IMG/VR virus record: IMGVR_UViG_3300037189_004092
Coordinates: 1 to 36,132 of that record
DNA length: 36,132 nucleotides
Source of the DNA: a virus
Strand: one strand, 5' to 3'
The notes beneath the pieces are model-generated. The model ran no database searches. It had not been told where the DNA came from and was given only the letters and a program-made list of their open reading frames with translations. Both the position numbers and the translations under genes were made by a program. Positions 8,340-16,642 of the stretch are shown piece after piece; positions within the stretch are counted from its first letter, which is position 1, and every line of letters begins with the position of its first letter.

Positions 8340-8945
8340 TTACTCAGCGTCGGCCGTGGCTGCGACCTGGCGCTTGGGCTTGATCTGCGCCTTGAGCGCC
8401 TCGAGCTGAGCCTGCATGTCCTCAATCAACTGGTCACGCTTTTGCAGCTCCTCGTTCATCTTCTCGATCGGGGCATTGTTGGCCGCGACCTGCATGAACG
8501 CCCTAGCGCGGCTCTTGTCCTGCTGGAAGGACATGAACTTCTGGCCCACGTTGTCGGGAGCCTCGGCCAGCTGCTCGACCGTAAAGATCTTGAAGTAGCG
8601 ATACTCCTCAGCCTTCGCCGGCGTCATGCCAGGCAGCACCGTGATCGGCGTGCCGGTGATGGCCTGCTCCTGGCCAGCCTTCCACTTGCTGTAGCGATCA
8701 GCAAAGCGCTGCTCGTCAAGCACGTTGACGGGGCGCTCGATCACGCTGGACTTGTCGCCCGGCGTGTAGATGCGCAGGTAGTCCACTTCCTCGTAGATGG
8801 CGCGGCCAGCCTCTCGGCTCTTGGCCTCCATGTGCACGGGCTTGCGGAAGAACTCAACCACCAGGCGCGAGTCGTGCGCGTAGCGGTTCTCGTCGGGCTG
8901 AGGGATAGGAATCTCAGGGAATACGGTAGGTGTCGTGGGTTGCAT
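8340..8945 (-). CDS. Conserved virion-module protein with C-terminal coiled coil
   Basis: The product is 201 residues. An early proline-rich stretch (VFPEIPIPQPDENR) is followed by a mixed domain with the segment EEVDYLRIYTPGDKSSVIERPV, then the PITVLPGMTPAKAEEYRYFKI and TVEQLAEAPD block, which resembles a helix-hairpin-helix-like fold. The last 50 residues (KMNEELQKRDQLIEDMQAQLEALKAQ) form a clear coiled coil. The upstream ribosome site is weak (AGAAAGA). It lies just after the small protein that follows the capsid gene. Possible roles are a head-completion or scaffold-associated protein; I do not assign one. Confidence 0.7.
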   Translation of the reverse strand: MQPTTPTVFPEIPIPQPDENRYAHDSRLVVEFFRKPVHMEAKSREAGRAIYEEVDYLRIYTPGDKSSVIERPVNVLDEQRFADRYSKWKAGQEQAITGTPITVLPGMTPAKAEEYRYFKIFTVEQLAEAPDNVGQKFMSFQQDKSRARAFMQVAANNAPIEKMNEELQKRDQLIEDMQAQLEALKAQIKPKRQVAATADAE

Positions 8946-8974
8946 GGTTTTTTCTTTCTAGTGGTGGTTGATGA

Positions 8975-9175
8975 TCAAACGCCCGGGCCGTCGCCGGTGT
9001 CGATCTTGAGATCGGTCGTCGTTGCAGACGCGCCGATGCGCCAGCCGCTGATAGACGCCTCGTCGGCGCCAGTCAGGCCGATGCCTTCACAGACAGCGCC
9101 GGTGTCTTGCGACGCGGCGGTGTCAACTACTGCGGGAGCTGCAGCAGAAACCGCTGCGCCAAATGTTGCTGCCAT
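8975..9175 (-). CDS. Small alanine-rich protein downstream of capsid gene
   Basis: The product is 66 residues, starting MAATFGAAVSAAAPAVV. AGGAG sits nine bases before the ATG, supporting translation. The N-terminus is Ala/Val-rich and the C-terminus acidic (LKIDTGDGPGV). It lies directly after the terminator that follows the capsid gene, so its expression depends on read-through or transcripts from upstream. It could be a small head-decoration or accessory protein. Nothing specific is recognised. Confidence 0.65.
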   Translation of the reverse strand: MAATFGAAVSAAAPAVVDTAASQDTGAVCEGIGLTGADEASISGWRIGASATTTDLKIDTGDGPGV

Positions 9176-9192
9176 GGTGATCTCCTAGTGGC

Positions 9193-9231
9193 AAAAAACC
9201 CAAGGGGTGTGGGTCACCCCAACCCCTTGGG
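9193..9231 (-). terminator. Rho-independent terminator after the capsid gene
   Basis: A perfect 10-bp inverted repeat (CCCAAGGGGT at 9199-9208 with ACCCCTTGGG at 9222-9231) is followed on the minus strand by six T residues (9198-9193). The 13-base loop can pair further internally. It is 28 bases beyond the capsid stop and should end or attenuate the capsid transcript. Confidence 0.85.
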
Positions 9232-9258
9232 AAGGGTGACCCACGACAGGCCCACCAA

Positions 9259-10233
9259 TTAGTTCTGCATGCGGCCCTGGAACTGAGCTCCAGAGGCAGT
9301 CAGGTTGCCGGCCCAGGCGAGGATTTGCACCTCGGCGTCCTGGTTGATGGCATAGCGGCGGTTGGGCGACAGCGGCACCATGTTGCGATCCTTGTGGGGA
9401 CGCCACTTGATGAACTTGGTGTTCAGGAAGAACCCCGTGTTCGCCGGGCAGAAACCACCGATACCGCCGTCCAGCACCACGTCTGCGTCCATGAACTTGA
9501 TGGACGGGAAGCCGAGGTTGCCGGTTTCGGGGCTGGTGAAACGCTGCTGAGCCTGCAGGCTGGCCATGTACAGCGACCAGTAGTTCGTGTCCATCACGAT
9601 CAGGTCAACACGATCAGCGCCGCGGGTCGTTTGGGCCCACAGGTTGTTCATGCCGGCCTGGATGTTGGCCGCAGTAGCGTTGCCGCCGGTGGCGGTGCTG
9701 AAGTCGTACAGCTTGGAGCGCCAGAACGACCAGGTCGCGCGGTTGATGCCACCGTAGGTGCCGGTGGTGGGATCAGAAGGCACAGCGGCGTTCAAGCCGG
9801 TCACTTCCTTGCCGCCAGAGCCGGTGCCGTCCGAGTAGATCGACTGCGACAGCTGGTTCATCATCGTGCTTTCAGCCACGTTCAGACGGGCCTCCAACAG
9901 GTCGATGAACTGCTCCTTGCCGCTGTTCTGCAGCATCTCCAGGCCGCTCATAACGACCGGGACAGCGTACTGCTTGATCTGGAACTCGGCAGCCGAGATC
10001 ACGTCCTGAGCAGCCACAGGCAGCAGGTCGTAACCCGAGTAGAAACCGCCGTTCGCGTTCTCAGCGAAAGACAGTTCTTCAAAGATCACGTTACCGCCGC
10101 TGATCGTGCGGACGTTGCCGCGCTGGTTCAGCTTGGCCAGGATGGCGTTGTTCTTGGTGACGTTGTCCGCGATCTGACGCGAACGGTTTTGAATCGTCGT
10201 TGCGACGATGTCTGAGACATTTGGGAATGCCAT
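9259..10233 (-). CDS. Major capsid protein
   Basis: The product is 324 residues, starting MAFPNVSDIVATTIQNRSRQ. A strong GAGGAG site precedes the ATG. The protein shows the usual order of a phage coat protein of this group: an N-terminal helix; GNVIFEELSFAENANGGFYSGYDLL; AAEFQIKQYAVPVVMSG, a segment common to many such coats; NAAVPSDPTTGTYGGINRATWSFWRS; and a C-terminal block with DADVVLDGG and PHKDRNMVPLSPNRRYA. It follows the scaffold gene and is bounded by its own predicted promoter and terminator, fitting high output. HK97-fold membership is inferred. Confidence 0.85.
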   Translation of the reverse strand: MAFPNVSDIVATTIQNRSRQIADNVTKNNAILAKLNQRGNVRTISGGNVIFEELSFAENANGGFYSGYDLLPVAAQDVISAAEFQIKQYAVPVVMSGLEMLQNSGKEQFIDLLEARLNVAESTMMNQLSQSIYSDGTGSGGKEVTGLNAAVPSDPTTGTYGGINRATWSFWRSKLYDFSTATGGNATAANIQAGMNNLWAQTTRGADRVDLIVMDTNYWSLYMASLQAQQRFTSPETGNLGFPSIKFMDADVVLDGGIGGFCPANTGFFLNTKFIKWRPHKDRNMVPLSPNRRYAINQDAEVQILAWAGNLTASGAQFQGRMQN

Positions 10234-10376
10234 GATTTAACTCCTCATCTGAGTTGGGTTGTTACGGGCTTTCGCCCACCAGTTCAGATGCGCCGACGCG
10301 AACCGATCTCAGTCCGTCTATGTCGTGGGTGGGACGCGGTGCGTCTCCCAGGAGCTGCGGTGGCTGGGGTGCTTGG

Positions 10377-10411
10377 GCACACCAAGGGAAAGTTGCCCTT
10401 CCCTGTGGTGC
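10377..10411 (-). other. Imperfect stem-loop at the 5' end of the predicted capsid transcript
   Basis: On the minus strand the segment folds as an outer GCAC/GTGC stem, a small internal loop and an inner AGGGAA/TTCCCT stem. It lies only a few bases downstream of the predicted -10 box. No T-run follows, so it is not an ordinary terminator. A role in mRNA stability is inference. Confidence 0.5.
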
Positions 10412-10413
10412 GA

Positions 10414-10441
10414 ATTATCCATCAGCGTGCGCTTTGGACAA
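10414..10441 (-). promoter_or_regulatory. Candidate sigma70 promoter for the capsid gene
   Basis: On the minus strand TTGTCC (10441-10436) and GATAAT (10419-10414) are separated by 16 bp. The -35 matches four and the -10 five of six consensus positions. It overlaps the last codons of the scaffold gene and points into a leader of about 170 bases before the capsid ATG. Confidence 0.55.
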
Positions 10442-11555
10442 TAGCCGCCTCGATGGCCGACCGAACGTCAGTGCTTGGTTGCTGCAGGGCGCCCACCGGC
10501 GCCGAGCCGGAAACGCTGACCGCGGCCGATCGGGCCTTTTGAGCGGCTTTGGTTTGTTGCTGGGCTCCGCGCGACTGCTTGCGCGCACGCAGCACGCTCA
10601 TCACCCGGTCGTTCATCAGGCAGGCCTTTTTGTAGGCGTCGGCCAGGCTCAGGTTTTGACCGCGCCGGGAGGCCGTCTCCATCAGGTCAGCCATGTCCTC
10701 GCGGACGTCATTGCCGAACTCCGCGCGGTCTAAGAAGCGCTCGACCTCGGACTGGGCCTCTTGCGCGACGCGCTGCTGCTGCATCTGCTGCGCCTGCTGG
10801 AACTGCGACAGCATCTGCTGCACCGGCGCCAGGCGCTGGTTGAGCACCTGCTCCATCGCGGCCTGCTGCGGATCCACCACCGGCGACTGGCCGGCCAGGG
10901 CGCTGTCCAGGGCCTGGATGAACCCATTGCCAAACCGGCCGATGCCGAACTGGTTGACGATGCCGGCCACCATTGAGGCCAGCTCGGGCGCGGTGCCCGT
11001 GCGCAGCTTGGCCGCGGTGGCCATCAGGTTGTCGATCGCCTGGATGGGGTTGGAGCCCTCGGCGCGGATGAACGCCTCGTAAGGCGCCACCGTGCGCATC
11101 ACGGCGTCGTAGTTCTTGCGGGCCTCGGCCGATTCCTGCAGCGTGCGCTGCACCTCGACCTCGCGGCGGTGGATCTCCGAGCGCACCGTCTCAGGCAACT
11201 GCGCCCAGTGCTCGCGCACGTCAGGGCGCCAAGATGCCGGGGCACGCTCCCCAGCATTCGGCCGCGGTCCTGACTTTGGGCCTGGCTGGATGCCCTCCTC
11301 TTTTGGCTTAAATCGGCCGTTTTCGTCTCTCTCGCGTTGAGCAAGGTCTTGCGCATCTGCGGGCTTTTCGCCCTCTGCGAGCGTGTCGAGGTTCTGCGCA
11401 GGTTCTGCAGATTCGGCAGCAGATTCGGCAACCGGCGCCGAATTCTGCGCAGGCGCGGGGTCGGGTGTTGACGCCGGCGCTGCTGGTGCAGCCTCCGGCG
11501 CCTCGGTCTGCTCAAGGGCAGCCTCAATCTCGTCGCGGAGTGTCGTGGGTTCCAT
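10422..11555 (-). CDS. Scaffold-like protein
   Basis: The product is 377 residues, starting MEPTTLRDEIEAALEQ. The first 75 residues are acidic, Ala/Pro/Glu-rich and probably disordered. The middle contains RERDENGRFKPKEEG followed by PASWRPDVREHWAQLPE, an opening seen in many podovirus scaffold proteins. Residues about 240-290 are Gln-rich coiled coil (QFQQAQQMQQQRVAQEAQ). The C-terminus is basic (RARKQSRGAQQQTKAAQKARS), suitable for coat binding. It lies immediately upstream of the capsid gene, the normal place for a scaffold. There is no protease motif. Confidence 0.75.
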   Translation of the reverse strand: MEPTTLRDEIEAALEQTEAPEAAPAAPASTPDPAPAQNSAPVAESAAESAEPAQNLDTLAEGEKPADAQDLAQRERDENGRFKPKEEGIQPGPKSGPRPNAGERAPASWRPDVREHWAQLPETVRSEIHRREVEVQRTLQESAEARKNYDAVMRTVAPYEAFIRAEGSNPIQAIDNLMATAAKLRTGTAPELASMVAGIVNQFGIGRFGNGFIQALDSALAGQSPVVDPQQAAMEQVLNQRLAPVQQMLSQFQQAQQMQQQRVAQEAQSEVERFLDRAEFGNDVREDMADLMETASRRGQNLSLADAYKKACLMNDRVMSVLRARKQSRGAQQQTKAAQKARSAAVSVSGSAPVGALQQPSTDVRSAIEAAIVQSAR

Positions 11556-11557
11556 GG

Positions 11558-11884
11558 TTATCTCTTGTTTTGGAGTTGATGAATCGCGCGCTCTACGTCG
11601 CGTCGTGAGAACGTGCCACCGTGCTGTCGGTAGTGGTCACGCTGTTCCTGAGCCTTGGCCCAGGTGTTCTTGAAATCGTCGACCGTGGCCAGGCCATTGG
11701 CCTTCATGTACTCGCGGTGCTTGCTGCGCGAGCTGATGTCGGTGCCGTCGGTGGCGCGCAGGCCGTCATAGCTGCGATCGCCCCACAGGGCGCCGGAGTC
11801 GGTGCGCAGCTCGGCCTGGTGGTCGGGCGTGACCTCGATCAATTCGCCCGTGATACGGTCCTGAATCCAGCGGCGTCGTGTCAT
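11558..11884 (-). CDS. Small conserved head-module protein
   Basis: The product is 108 residues, starting MTRRRWIQDRITGELIEV; its ATG overlaps the upstream stop as ATGA. It has a strand-turn start (the WIQD..TGELIEV pattern), a middle with the motif YDGLRATDGTDISSRSKHREYMKANGL resembling a segment of phage proteins located next to scaffolds, and a basic helical end. The stop is two bases before the scaffold start. No catalytic motif is visible. The function is unknown; position suggests a head-assembly helper. Confidence 0.75.
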   Translation of the reverse strand: MTRRRWIQDRITGELIEVTPDHQAELRTDSGALWGDRSYDGLRATDGTDISSRSKHREYMKANGLATVDDFKNTWAKAQEQRDHYRQHGGTFSRRDVERAIHQLQNKR

Positions 11885-12036
11885 TTGTTCTCAGGTTTGG
11901 CGGTTTTGGCAGCGTCCTTGAAGTCCTGCCGCGTCGGAGCACCGGGCGAGCCGGGCTTGCGCATGCGCTCGCCGCTGCCGTCTGCGATGCGCTCACGCTT
12001 GCGCAGGATGTTTGCGTAAAGGCCTTGCTTGTTCAT
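11881..12036 (-). CDS. Short basic phage protein (MNKQGLYANI type)
   Basis: The product is 51 residues, with a GAGGACGAC site before ATG 12036. It reads MNKQGLYANILRKRERIADG, then SGERMRKPGSPGAPT and a Lys-rich end. Proteins of exactly this style occur in many phage head modules beside the portal. The stop overlaps the next ATG (ATGA). It is strongly basic and possibly disordered. The function is unknown. Confidence 0.75.
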   Translation of the reverse strand: MNKQGLYANILRKRERIADGSGERMRKPGSPGAPTRQDFKDAAKTAKPENK

Positions 12037-12043
12037 GTCGTCC

Positions 12044-12412
12044 TCACTTGAGCATGCGCAGCTTGTAGAGCGTGGTCTGGTACAGCTTCACGACCTCGTC
12101 GATCGTGTTCTGCAGCGACGTGTCGTCGCGGTCGCAGACCTTGTATCGGTTGGCCTCGATCCACTCGCACGACAGCTCAAGCATGTCGTCAATGCCCTCA
12201 GCACTCACCGCCAGGCCAACGACCTTGGGCTCCATACGTTTGGCGTAATACCCCTGGTACTGCTCAACAAACCCGTCGACCAGGTCGACTAGCGCGTCGT
12301 AGAACTCAGCCAACGCGACGTGCGCCGAGTAGCTGCCCGTGGCCCAGTGCGCAACATGCGCCGCCGACCGATCGGCCAGCAGCTTGGTGACGAACTCGTT
12401 TGCTTTTTCCAT
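12044..12412 (-). CDS. DUF5856-like four-helix protein
   Basis: The product is 122 residues, starting MEKANEFVTKLLADRSAAHVAHW, with GAGGTGACGC before the ATG. It is all-helical, with the pattern HVAHWATGSYSAHVALAEFYDALVDLVDGFVE, like the DUF5856 family, whose helices recall the ferritin/Dps bundle. Metal-ligand spacing (H19, H22 and nearby E residues) is suggestive only. It lies between portal and scaffold genes. A structural or head-associated role is inferred from context. Confidence 0.65.
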   Translation of the reverse strand: MEKANEFVTKLLADRSAAHVAHWATGSYSAHVALAEFYDALVDLVDGFVEQYQGYYAKRMEPKVVGLAVSAEGIDDMLELSCEWIEANRYKVCDRDDTSLQNTIDEVVKLYQTTLYKLRMLK

Positions 12413-12420
12413 GCGTCACC

Positions 12421-14352
12421 TCACTGCATCGGCCCGCCCACGGGCGGCATTTGGGGGGCGGCAGGCGGGAGCTGGGGCTGCGGCTGCAGCATCCCCATCT
12501 GCATCGCCTTCATGCGGGCGTCCATCTCGGTGTTGACGGCCTTGGCCTGGCGCTCCTTCGCGCCGGCCATCTTCTCGGCCACCTCAGCCTGCTGCAGCGG
12601 GCTAGGGCCCTGCGGTTGCGGCAGACCCTGCTGCTTGAGCGCGCCGATCGCCTGGTCGAGCACGCCCTCGATCTGCTGCGACACGCGGAACTTCGACACG
12701 CTCCACTGCAGCAGCGACATCAGCACCGGGGCCGCCTGCGGCACCGACTGCGCCATCGGAGCCACCTGGGAGATAAACGCCCCCAGGCCCTGCATGAACT
12801 GCACCGCGGCGTCGCGCTCGGCGGCCCAGTCCAGCGCGGCCATGCTGTCGGCCTCGACGTTCACCCGGTACTGCGCCATGTGCTCGTCCTTGAGCAGGGC
12901 GATGGCCTCAAAGGCCATTGCGGCGTCGGGCGTGCGCTCGATGTTCGACCGCTTGATGATCGTCTCAGGCTGCCAGTGCTTGCAGATAATCTCGGCCTTG
13001 ATCCGCAGCGCCTGCGAGATCCAGTCGGCGATGTAAAACTGCATCAGCTGGATCCGGGTCGATCCGAACTGCGCCTTGATCTGCTGCGCGGTGGCCGTTT
13101 CGCTAGCGCGGCTCGAGCCCCGCATCACGTCGGAGATGCCCAGCACCTCGTAGATCTGCATCACCTTGTCCTGCCGGTACTGGCGCAGACGCTCGATGCA
13201 GTTAGTCACCATGTCGATCGGGGCCCAGTCCACCTGGCCCTTGATGCCGCCCTTCTCAGCGAACAGGGCCCAGTTGTCCACCGGGATCAGCTGGTTCTCA
13301 GCGCCCTGGTTGAACATGCGCTGCACGCCGTCGGCCGACTTGTCGTACACGCCCACGACCTTGGCCGCGCGGGTCAGCCAGGTGATGCGGGTGTTGATCT
13401 CGTCGAGCTCGTTGAACTGGTCCTGCGCAAAGATGTAGTCCGCGCGCGGCATGAAGTTGGAGCTCGTGACGTTGGCCGCCAGCGGCTTGGGGCACGGGAA
13501 GAAACCGTCGAGCTGCAAAGGGTCGTCCTTCACGTCCAGGATGACGTCCGCACCCTTGGCGTACCAGTAGACCTTCTTGTTTTCCTTGCACCAGATCTCG
13601 AACACCTCGGCCTTCGACCACGGGTCGTGCTTGGGCGACTGGTCGTTGACGTCAGCCTTGCGCACCTGCACACCCAGCGGCACGACCTCGGCAATCTCCT
13701 CGCCAAAACGCTCCACCAGCTGGTCCTTGGTCATCCACACGCGGCGGGCGACCCACCGCACCTCGGGCCAGGTCCGCGCCGGCGAGTAGAAGAAGTCCTC
13801 CCAGTAGATGTAGTCGACCGGGGCGTCCTCGTCGACGATGCGCTCGGCCTCCGTCTCGGGCTGGATCTCAATGCCGAACTCGTCGAACACGGCCGGAATG
13901 ACATAGGGCTCGGTCTTGACCTCGTAGCGCAGCCAGATCTGGCCCATGCCCACGATCAGCCAGTCCTCAATGCCCTGCCGCACGGCCGCGTCCCACACCG
14001 AGACGTTCTCGTCGAAGCCGCGGTTCAGGATCCGCTGCAGCATCAGCCCGGCCACGCGGGCCTGGTCGTCCTCAAAATCCTGGAAGGTTCTGCTGACGTC
14101 GGCCTTGGGTGGCCGCGCGTACAGCATCGACAGCAGGACCTTCATCGTCGACCAGAACAGGTTGACCTTGCTCTCATCCTTTGCATACGCGTCGCGCCGG
14201 TCCAGATACCGCTGCGTGATGCGGTTGGCGTCCGTGTGGAACTTGCCCAGTTCCTGCTGTGACGCCTCAATCTCAGTCGACCACCGCTGCGCCAGGCCCG
14301 CCGGGGTGCTTTGGAAATCACTCGCGCTGGTGATCTTGGCGTTGTTGTCCAT
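12421..14352 (-). CDS. Portal protein
   Basis: The product is 643 residues. ATG 14352 shares a base with the terminase stop (TGATG) and has AAGGA upstream. It has the features of a podovirus portal: N-terminal WSTEIEASQQELGKFHTDANRITQRYLD; NLFWSTMKVLLSMLYARPPK, typical of the group; a long acidic middle; FDEFGIEIQPE; and the FNELDEINTRITWLTRAAK stalk-like helix. The C-terminal 100 residues are Gln/Pro/Met-rich (barrel/tail). It forms the dodecameric DNA channel and docks the terminase. It directly follows the large terminase gene. Confidence 0.9.
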   Translation of the reverse strand: MDNNAKITSASDFQSTPAGLAQRWSTEIEASQQELGKFHTDANRITQRYLDRRDAYAKDESKVNLFWSTMKVLLSMLYARPPKADVSRTFQDFEDDQARVAGLMLQRILNRGFDENVSVWDAAVRQGIEDWLIVGMGQIWLRYEVKTEPYVIPAVFDEFGIEIQPETEAERIVDEDAPVDYIYWEDFFYSPARTWPEVRWVARRVWMTKDQLVERFGEEIAEVVPLGVQVRKADVNDQSPKHDPWSKAEVFEIWCKENKKVYWYAKGADVILDVKDDPLQLDGFFPCPKPLAANVTSSNFMPRADYIFAQDQFNELDEINTRITWLTRAAKVVGVYDKSADGVQRMFNQGAENQLIPVDNWALFAEKGGIKGQVDWAPIDMVTNCIERLRQYRQDKVMQIYEVLGISDVMRGSSRASETATAQQIKAQFGSTRIQLMQFYIADWISQALRIKAEIICKHWQPETIIKRSNIERTPDAAMAFEAIALLKDEHMAQYRVNVEADSMAALDWAAERDAAVQFMQGLGAFISQVAPMAQSVPQAAPVLMSLLQWSVSKFRVSQQIEGVLDQAIGALKQQGLPQPQGPSPLQQAEVAEKMAGAKERQAKAVNTEMDARMKAMQMGMLQPQPQLPPAAPQMPPVGGPMQ

Positions 14353-15695
14353 CACCCGATCCTTGTGCTCTGTTGGGGACCGCAGTCCCAGATGTCGTCA
14401 AGGGCGAACGCGTAGTTCATGCTCTTGGCCGCAGGTGTCGAGATTTTAGGACTGGGGTGCGATTTCCCCACCACCGGACGCGCAGCAAGCGCAAGGTATC
14501 GGAACGAGTCACTCGCATGAGAATGCTGGTCGTGCTTGGGCCGGTTGCGGTAGGTCTGGGTTTTCTCGTCCCACTCCCGCATGTACGCCCGCAGGTGGTC
14601 GACGCCGTCGTAGGTGACCTCCTCATGGAACCAGCACTTGGGCAGCACCAGGCGCGCGGCCTCAATACCGTCCTGCAGCGACATCTCGGGCACCATCCGC
14701 GGCCGGATGCCGTTGGCCAGGAACTGCTCGATGATGGATTTGCCCGTCTGCAGCGACTTGGCGCGGGCATCGTGGGGCAAAAAGACGCCCTCCGCGTTGA
14801 CCCGGTACGGGCGTGACTTTACCCAGTCGATGTAGTGCTGGATCGGCTGGTTGTCCGCTTCGTAGAAGTCGACGACGCGATACCCATCGCGCGTTTCCTG
14901 CCAGCCCCACCAGCTGCAGCTGTCGGTAAACCCCAGGTCGGCCACCAGGTTGACCGGAAACGCCGGGTCGACAGGGAACTTGCCGATGCGGCCCTGCTCA
15001 TAGGCGTCGCCGATCTGCTTGGCGTAGTACGCGCCCGGCACCGCCGCATCAAACGAGCACTCGTACTCGACCTCAAACGCCTCCGGCGTCATCTGCGCCT
15101 TGGCGTCGCGCAGTTCATCGGGGTGGATGATGTTGGTCTTGGACGCGGGAAGCTCGAGCAGCATGTGCGTGCCAGGGTTCAGCCGCGCCTCCTCGCGCAA
15201 ATTCCAGAACAGGTTCTTGCCGCGGGGCGTGCCGGCAAAGATGGCCCACCCGCGCCGGTCTGACAGCGCCGGTCGGATCACCGTGTACCAAGCAGACGGC
15301 CTCATGTCGCCCACCTCGTCCAGCACCGCGCCGTCGAAGTACATGCCGCGCAGGGCGTCGTAGTTGTCAGCGCCCGCCACGTAGATCGTCGACTCGCCCT
15401 TGTGGCCGTTGTTGAGCGTGATCTTCAGCTCCGACTCATTCGGCGGCCGCGACCAGAACGGCCGCGTCAGATCCTTGAGGTAACCCCACGCCACACGCTT
15501 GGCCTGGTCGCGCTGCGGCGCCAGGTAGGCGAACTGGGGCTTGGGCAGGGACGTCTCGAGCGCGCCGAGCACCAGGTCGGCGCACATGGCCACCGTCTTG
15601 CCGCAGCGCCGGTGCGCCACGACCACCGTCCAGCGCCGGTCGCGGTTGTGCAGCGGCAGGAACACCTGGCGCGGTTGGTATTCCTGCAAATTCAT
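14352..15695 (-). CDS. terL: Terminase large subunit
   Basis: The product is 447 residues. The ATPase half has Walker A AHRRCGKT (27-34), Walker B GAVLDEVGD (122-130) and the coupling motif FAGTPRG (153-159). The nuclease half has acidic residues in LVADLGFTD (D253), LPHDARAKS (D309) and HSHASDSFRYLA (D396), the RNase H-like metal site. It cuts concatemeric DNA and pumps it through the portal. The short start MNLQEYQPRQ is usual. No clear ribosome site is visible; translation may follow from the upstream small gene, whose stop is 17 bases away. Confidence 0.95.
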   Translation of the reverse strand: MNLQEYQPRQVFLPLHNRDRRWTVVVAHRRCGKTVAMCADLVLGALETSLPKPQFAYLAPQRDQAKRVAWGYLKDLTRPFWSRPPNESELKITLNNGHKGESTIYVAGADNYDALRGMYFDGAVLDEVGDMRPSAWYTVIRPALSDRRGWAIFAGTPRGKNLFWNLREEARLNPGTHMLLELPASKTNIIHPDELRDAKAQMTPEAFEVEYECSFDAAVPGAYYAKQIGDAYEQGRIGKFPVDPAFPVNLVADLGFTDSCSWWGWQETRDGYRVVDFYEADNQPIQHYIDWVKSRPYRVNAEGVFLPHDARAKSLQTGKSIIEQFLANGIRPRMVPEMSLQDGIEAARLVLPKCWFHEEVTYDGVDHLRAYMREWDEKTQTYRNRPKHDQHSHASDSFRYLALAARPVVGKSHPSPKISTPAAKSMNYAFALDDIWDCGPQQSTRIG

Positions 15696-15711
15696 GGCGC
15701 GGTGTTGATGT

Positions 15712-15933
15712 TCATCCGCGCGTCAAGCGCTGGATCTCGCGGTCGATGTACCAGCGCGCCTTGCGCAGGTCCTCCACCGGGCTGTCCGACTTCAGGCCGG
15801 CGCGCCAGACGTACTTGATCGCGTTGCCCAGGCAGAAGTTCATGTGCTCGGTGATGTCGATGCACTCCACCCCGCTCGGGTGCGCGGTGTAGTGGCTAGG
15901 GTGGTTGACGGGGTCGTGTTGAGGATTGCTCAT
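15712..15933 (-). CDS. DUF3310-type small protein
   Basis: The product is 73 residues, starting MSNPQHDPVNHPSHYTAHPS, then GVECIDITEHMNFCLGNAIKYVWRAG and EDLRKARWYIDREI. This is the DUF3310 pattern, common in phages and sometimes labelled nucleotide-kinase-like; the biochemical role is not settled. The usual DUF3310 start supports ATG 15933 even though no Shine-Dalgarno is visible. The frame upstream is open but GC-skewed and looks non-coding. Confidence 0.8.
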   Translation of the reverse strand: MSNPQHDPVNHPSHYTAHPSGVECIDITEHMNFCLGNAIKYVWRAGLKSDSPVEDLRKARWYIDREIQRLTRG

Positions 15934-16111
15934 AAGGTTGGTGGGGGGTAGAGGAAAAGGGCGGGGGGCCCCAGCCTCGGCACCCCCTCCCCCCACCGGC
16001 TCGACGGGGGGGTGGGGGTCAGGAATCGTCCGCGGCCGGCAGTGCCCCGCGCAGGGGCCCAGCAGGGCGCAGGAGGCCCGATCGCACAGCAGGTCAGGCC
16101 AGGGCCCCACC
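15934..16111 (-). other. GC-rich non-coding block with G runs and long hairpin
   Basis: There are 178 bases without a credible gene between the small terminase and DUF3310 genes. The plus strand has several runs of 5-7 G (15945-15968 and 16006-16018). The C-run arm ACCCCCTCCCCCC (15982-15994) pairs with a G-run arm (16007-16019) with one mismatch. G-quadruplex formation or a packaging-site role is possible but inferred. Confidence 0.5.
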
Positions 16112-16627
16112 TCAGCCCTCCGAGCGGCCTGGCGGGCCGCTATTCGCGTCGCCCCCTGCTGCCGCCGGCGTGGCCGGCACCCCCTCGGCGCCTGATGTCG
16201 GATCAATGATCCGGTATGTGCCGTCGTTTTCCCGTTGCAGATCAAGCACTTGCGCAGGCTGATTCTGAATTTGTGCCGCAGGCGTGCCCACTTGCCGCGC
16301 CGACAACCAGCCCAGCTCGAGCCGGATGCCGCCGTCCACGTTGGTGTTCACCTGCAGCGGCATGGCCTTGTTGACCATCGCGGCGAAGATCTGGCGATCG
16401 CCCAGCGAGCCCTGCGCCCGCTCCACCAGCCAGCCGGCCAGGCCCTTGGGGTGGCAGTCACGCGCGGCCATCTCGACGGCCTCGCGGATCGTGCGCGTCA
16501 GCTTGTTCGGCACGCCCTTCTGCCGGCCGACCGGCAGCGGCGCCCCGCTCAGCGGGCTGCGCGGCCGCTCCTTCTCCGCTCCATGTTTCGGAGCCGCGAC
16601 CTCAGCCTGATGTTGCGTTTCCATCAT
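16112..16627 (-). CDS. Terminase small subunit-like DNA-binding protein
   Basis: The product is 171 residues, starting MMETQHQAEVAAPKH. After a disordered start comes GRQKGVPNKLTRTIREAVEMAARD, the common opening of small-terminase-like proteins, followed by helical segments (GLAGWLVERAQGSLGDRQIFAAMVN). The C-terminus is Gly/Pro/Ala-rich. It would recognise the packaging site and recruit the large subunit. The position upstream of terL fits. The start may be either of two adjacent ATG codons, and no clear ribosome site is visible. Confidence 0.65.
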   Translation of the reverse strand: MMETQHQAEVAAPKHGAEKERPRSPLSGAPLPVGRQKGVPNKLTRTIREAVEMAARDCHPKGLAGWLVERAQGSLGDRQIFAAMVNKAMPLQVNTNVDGGIRLELGWLSARQVGTPAAQIQNQPAQVLDLQRENDGTYRIIDPTSGAEGVPATPAAAGGDANSGPPGRSEG

Positions 16628-16642
16628 GTCCAGATTCTCGCA

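Noticed and set aside
12400-14262. Long plus-strand open frame opposite the portal gene
   Set aside because: The high-GC codon pattern leaves the antisense frame open; the portal on the minus strand is clearly real.
15982-16019. C/G hairpin as an intrinsic terminator
   Set aside because: No T-run follows on either strand, so it was left as an unexplained structural element.
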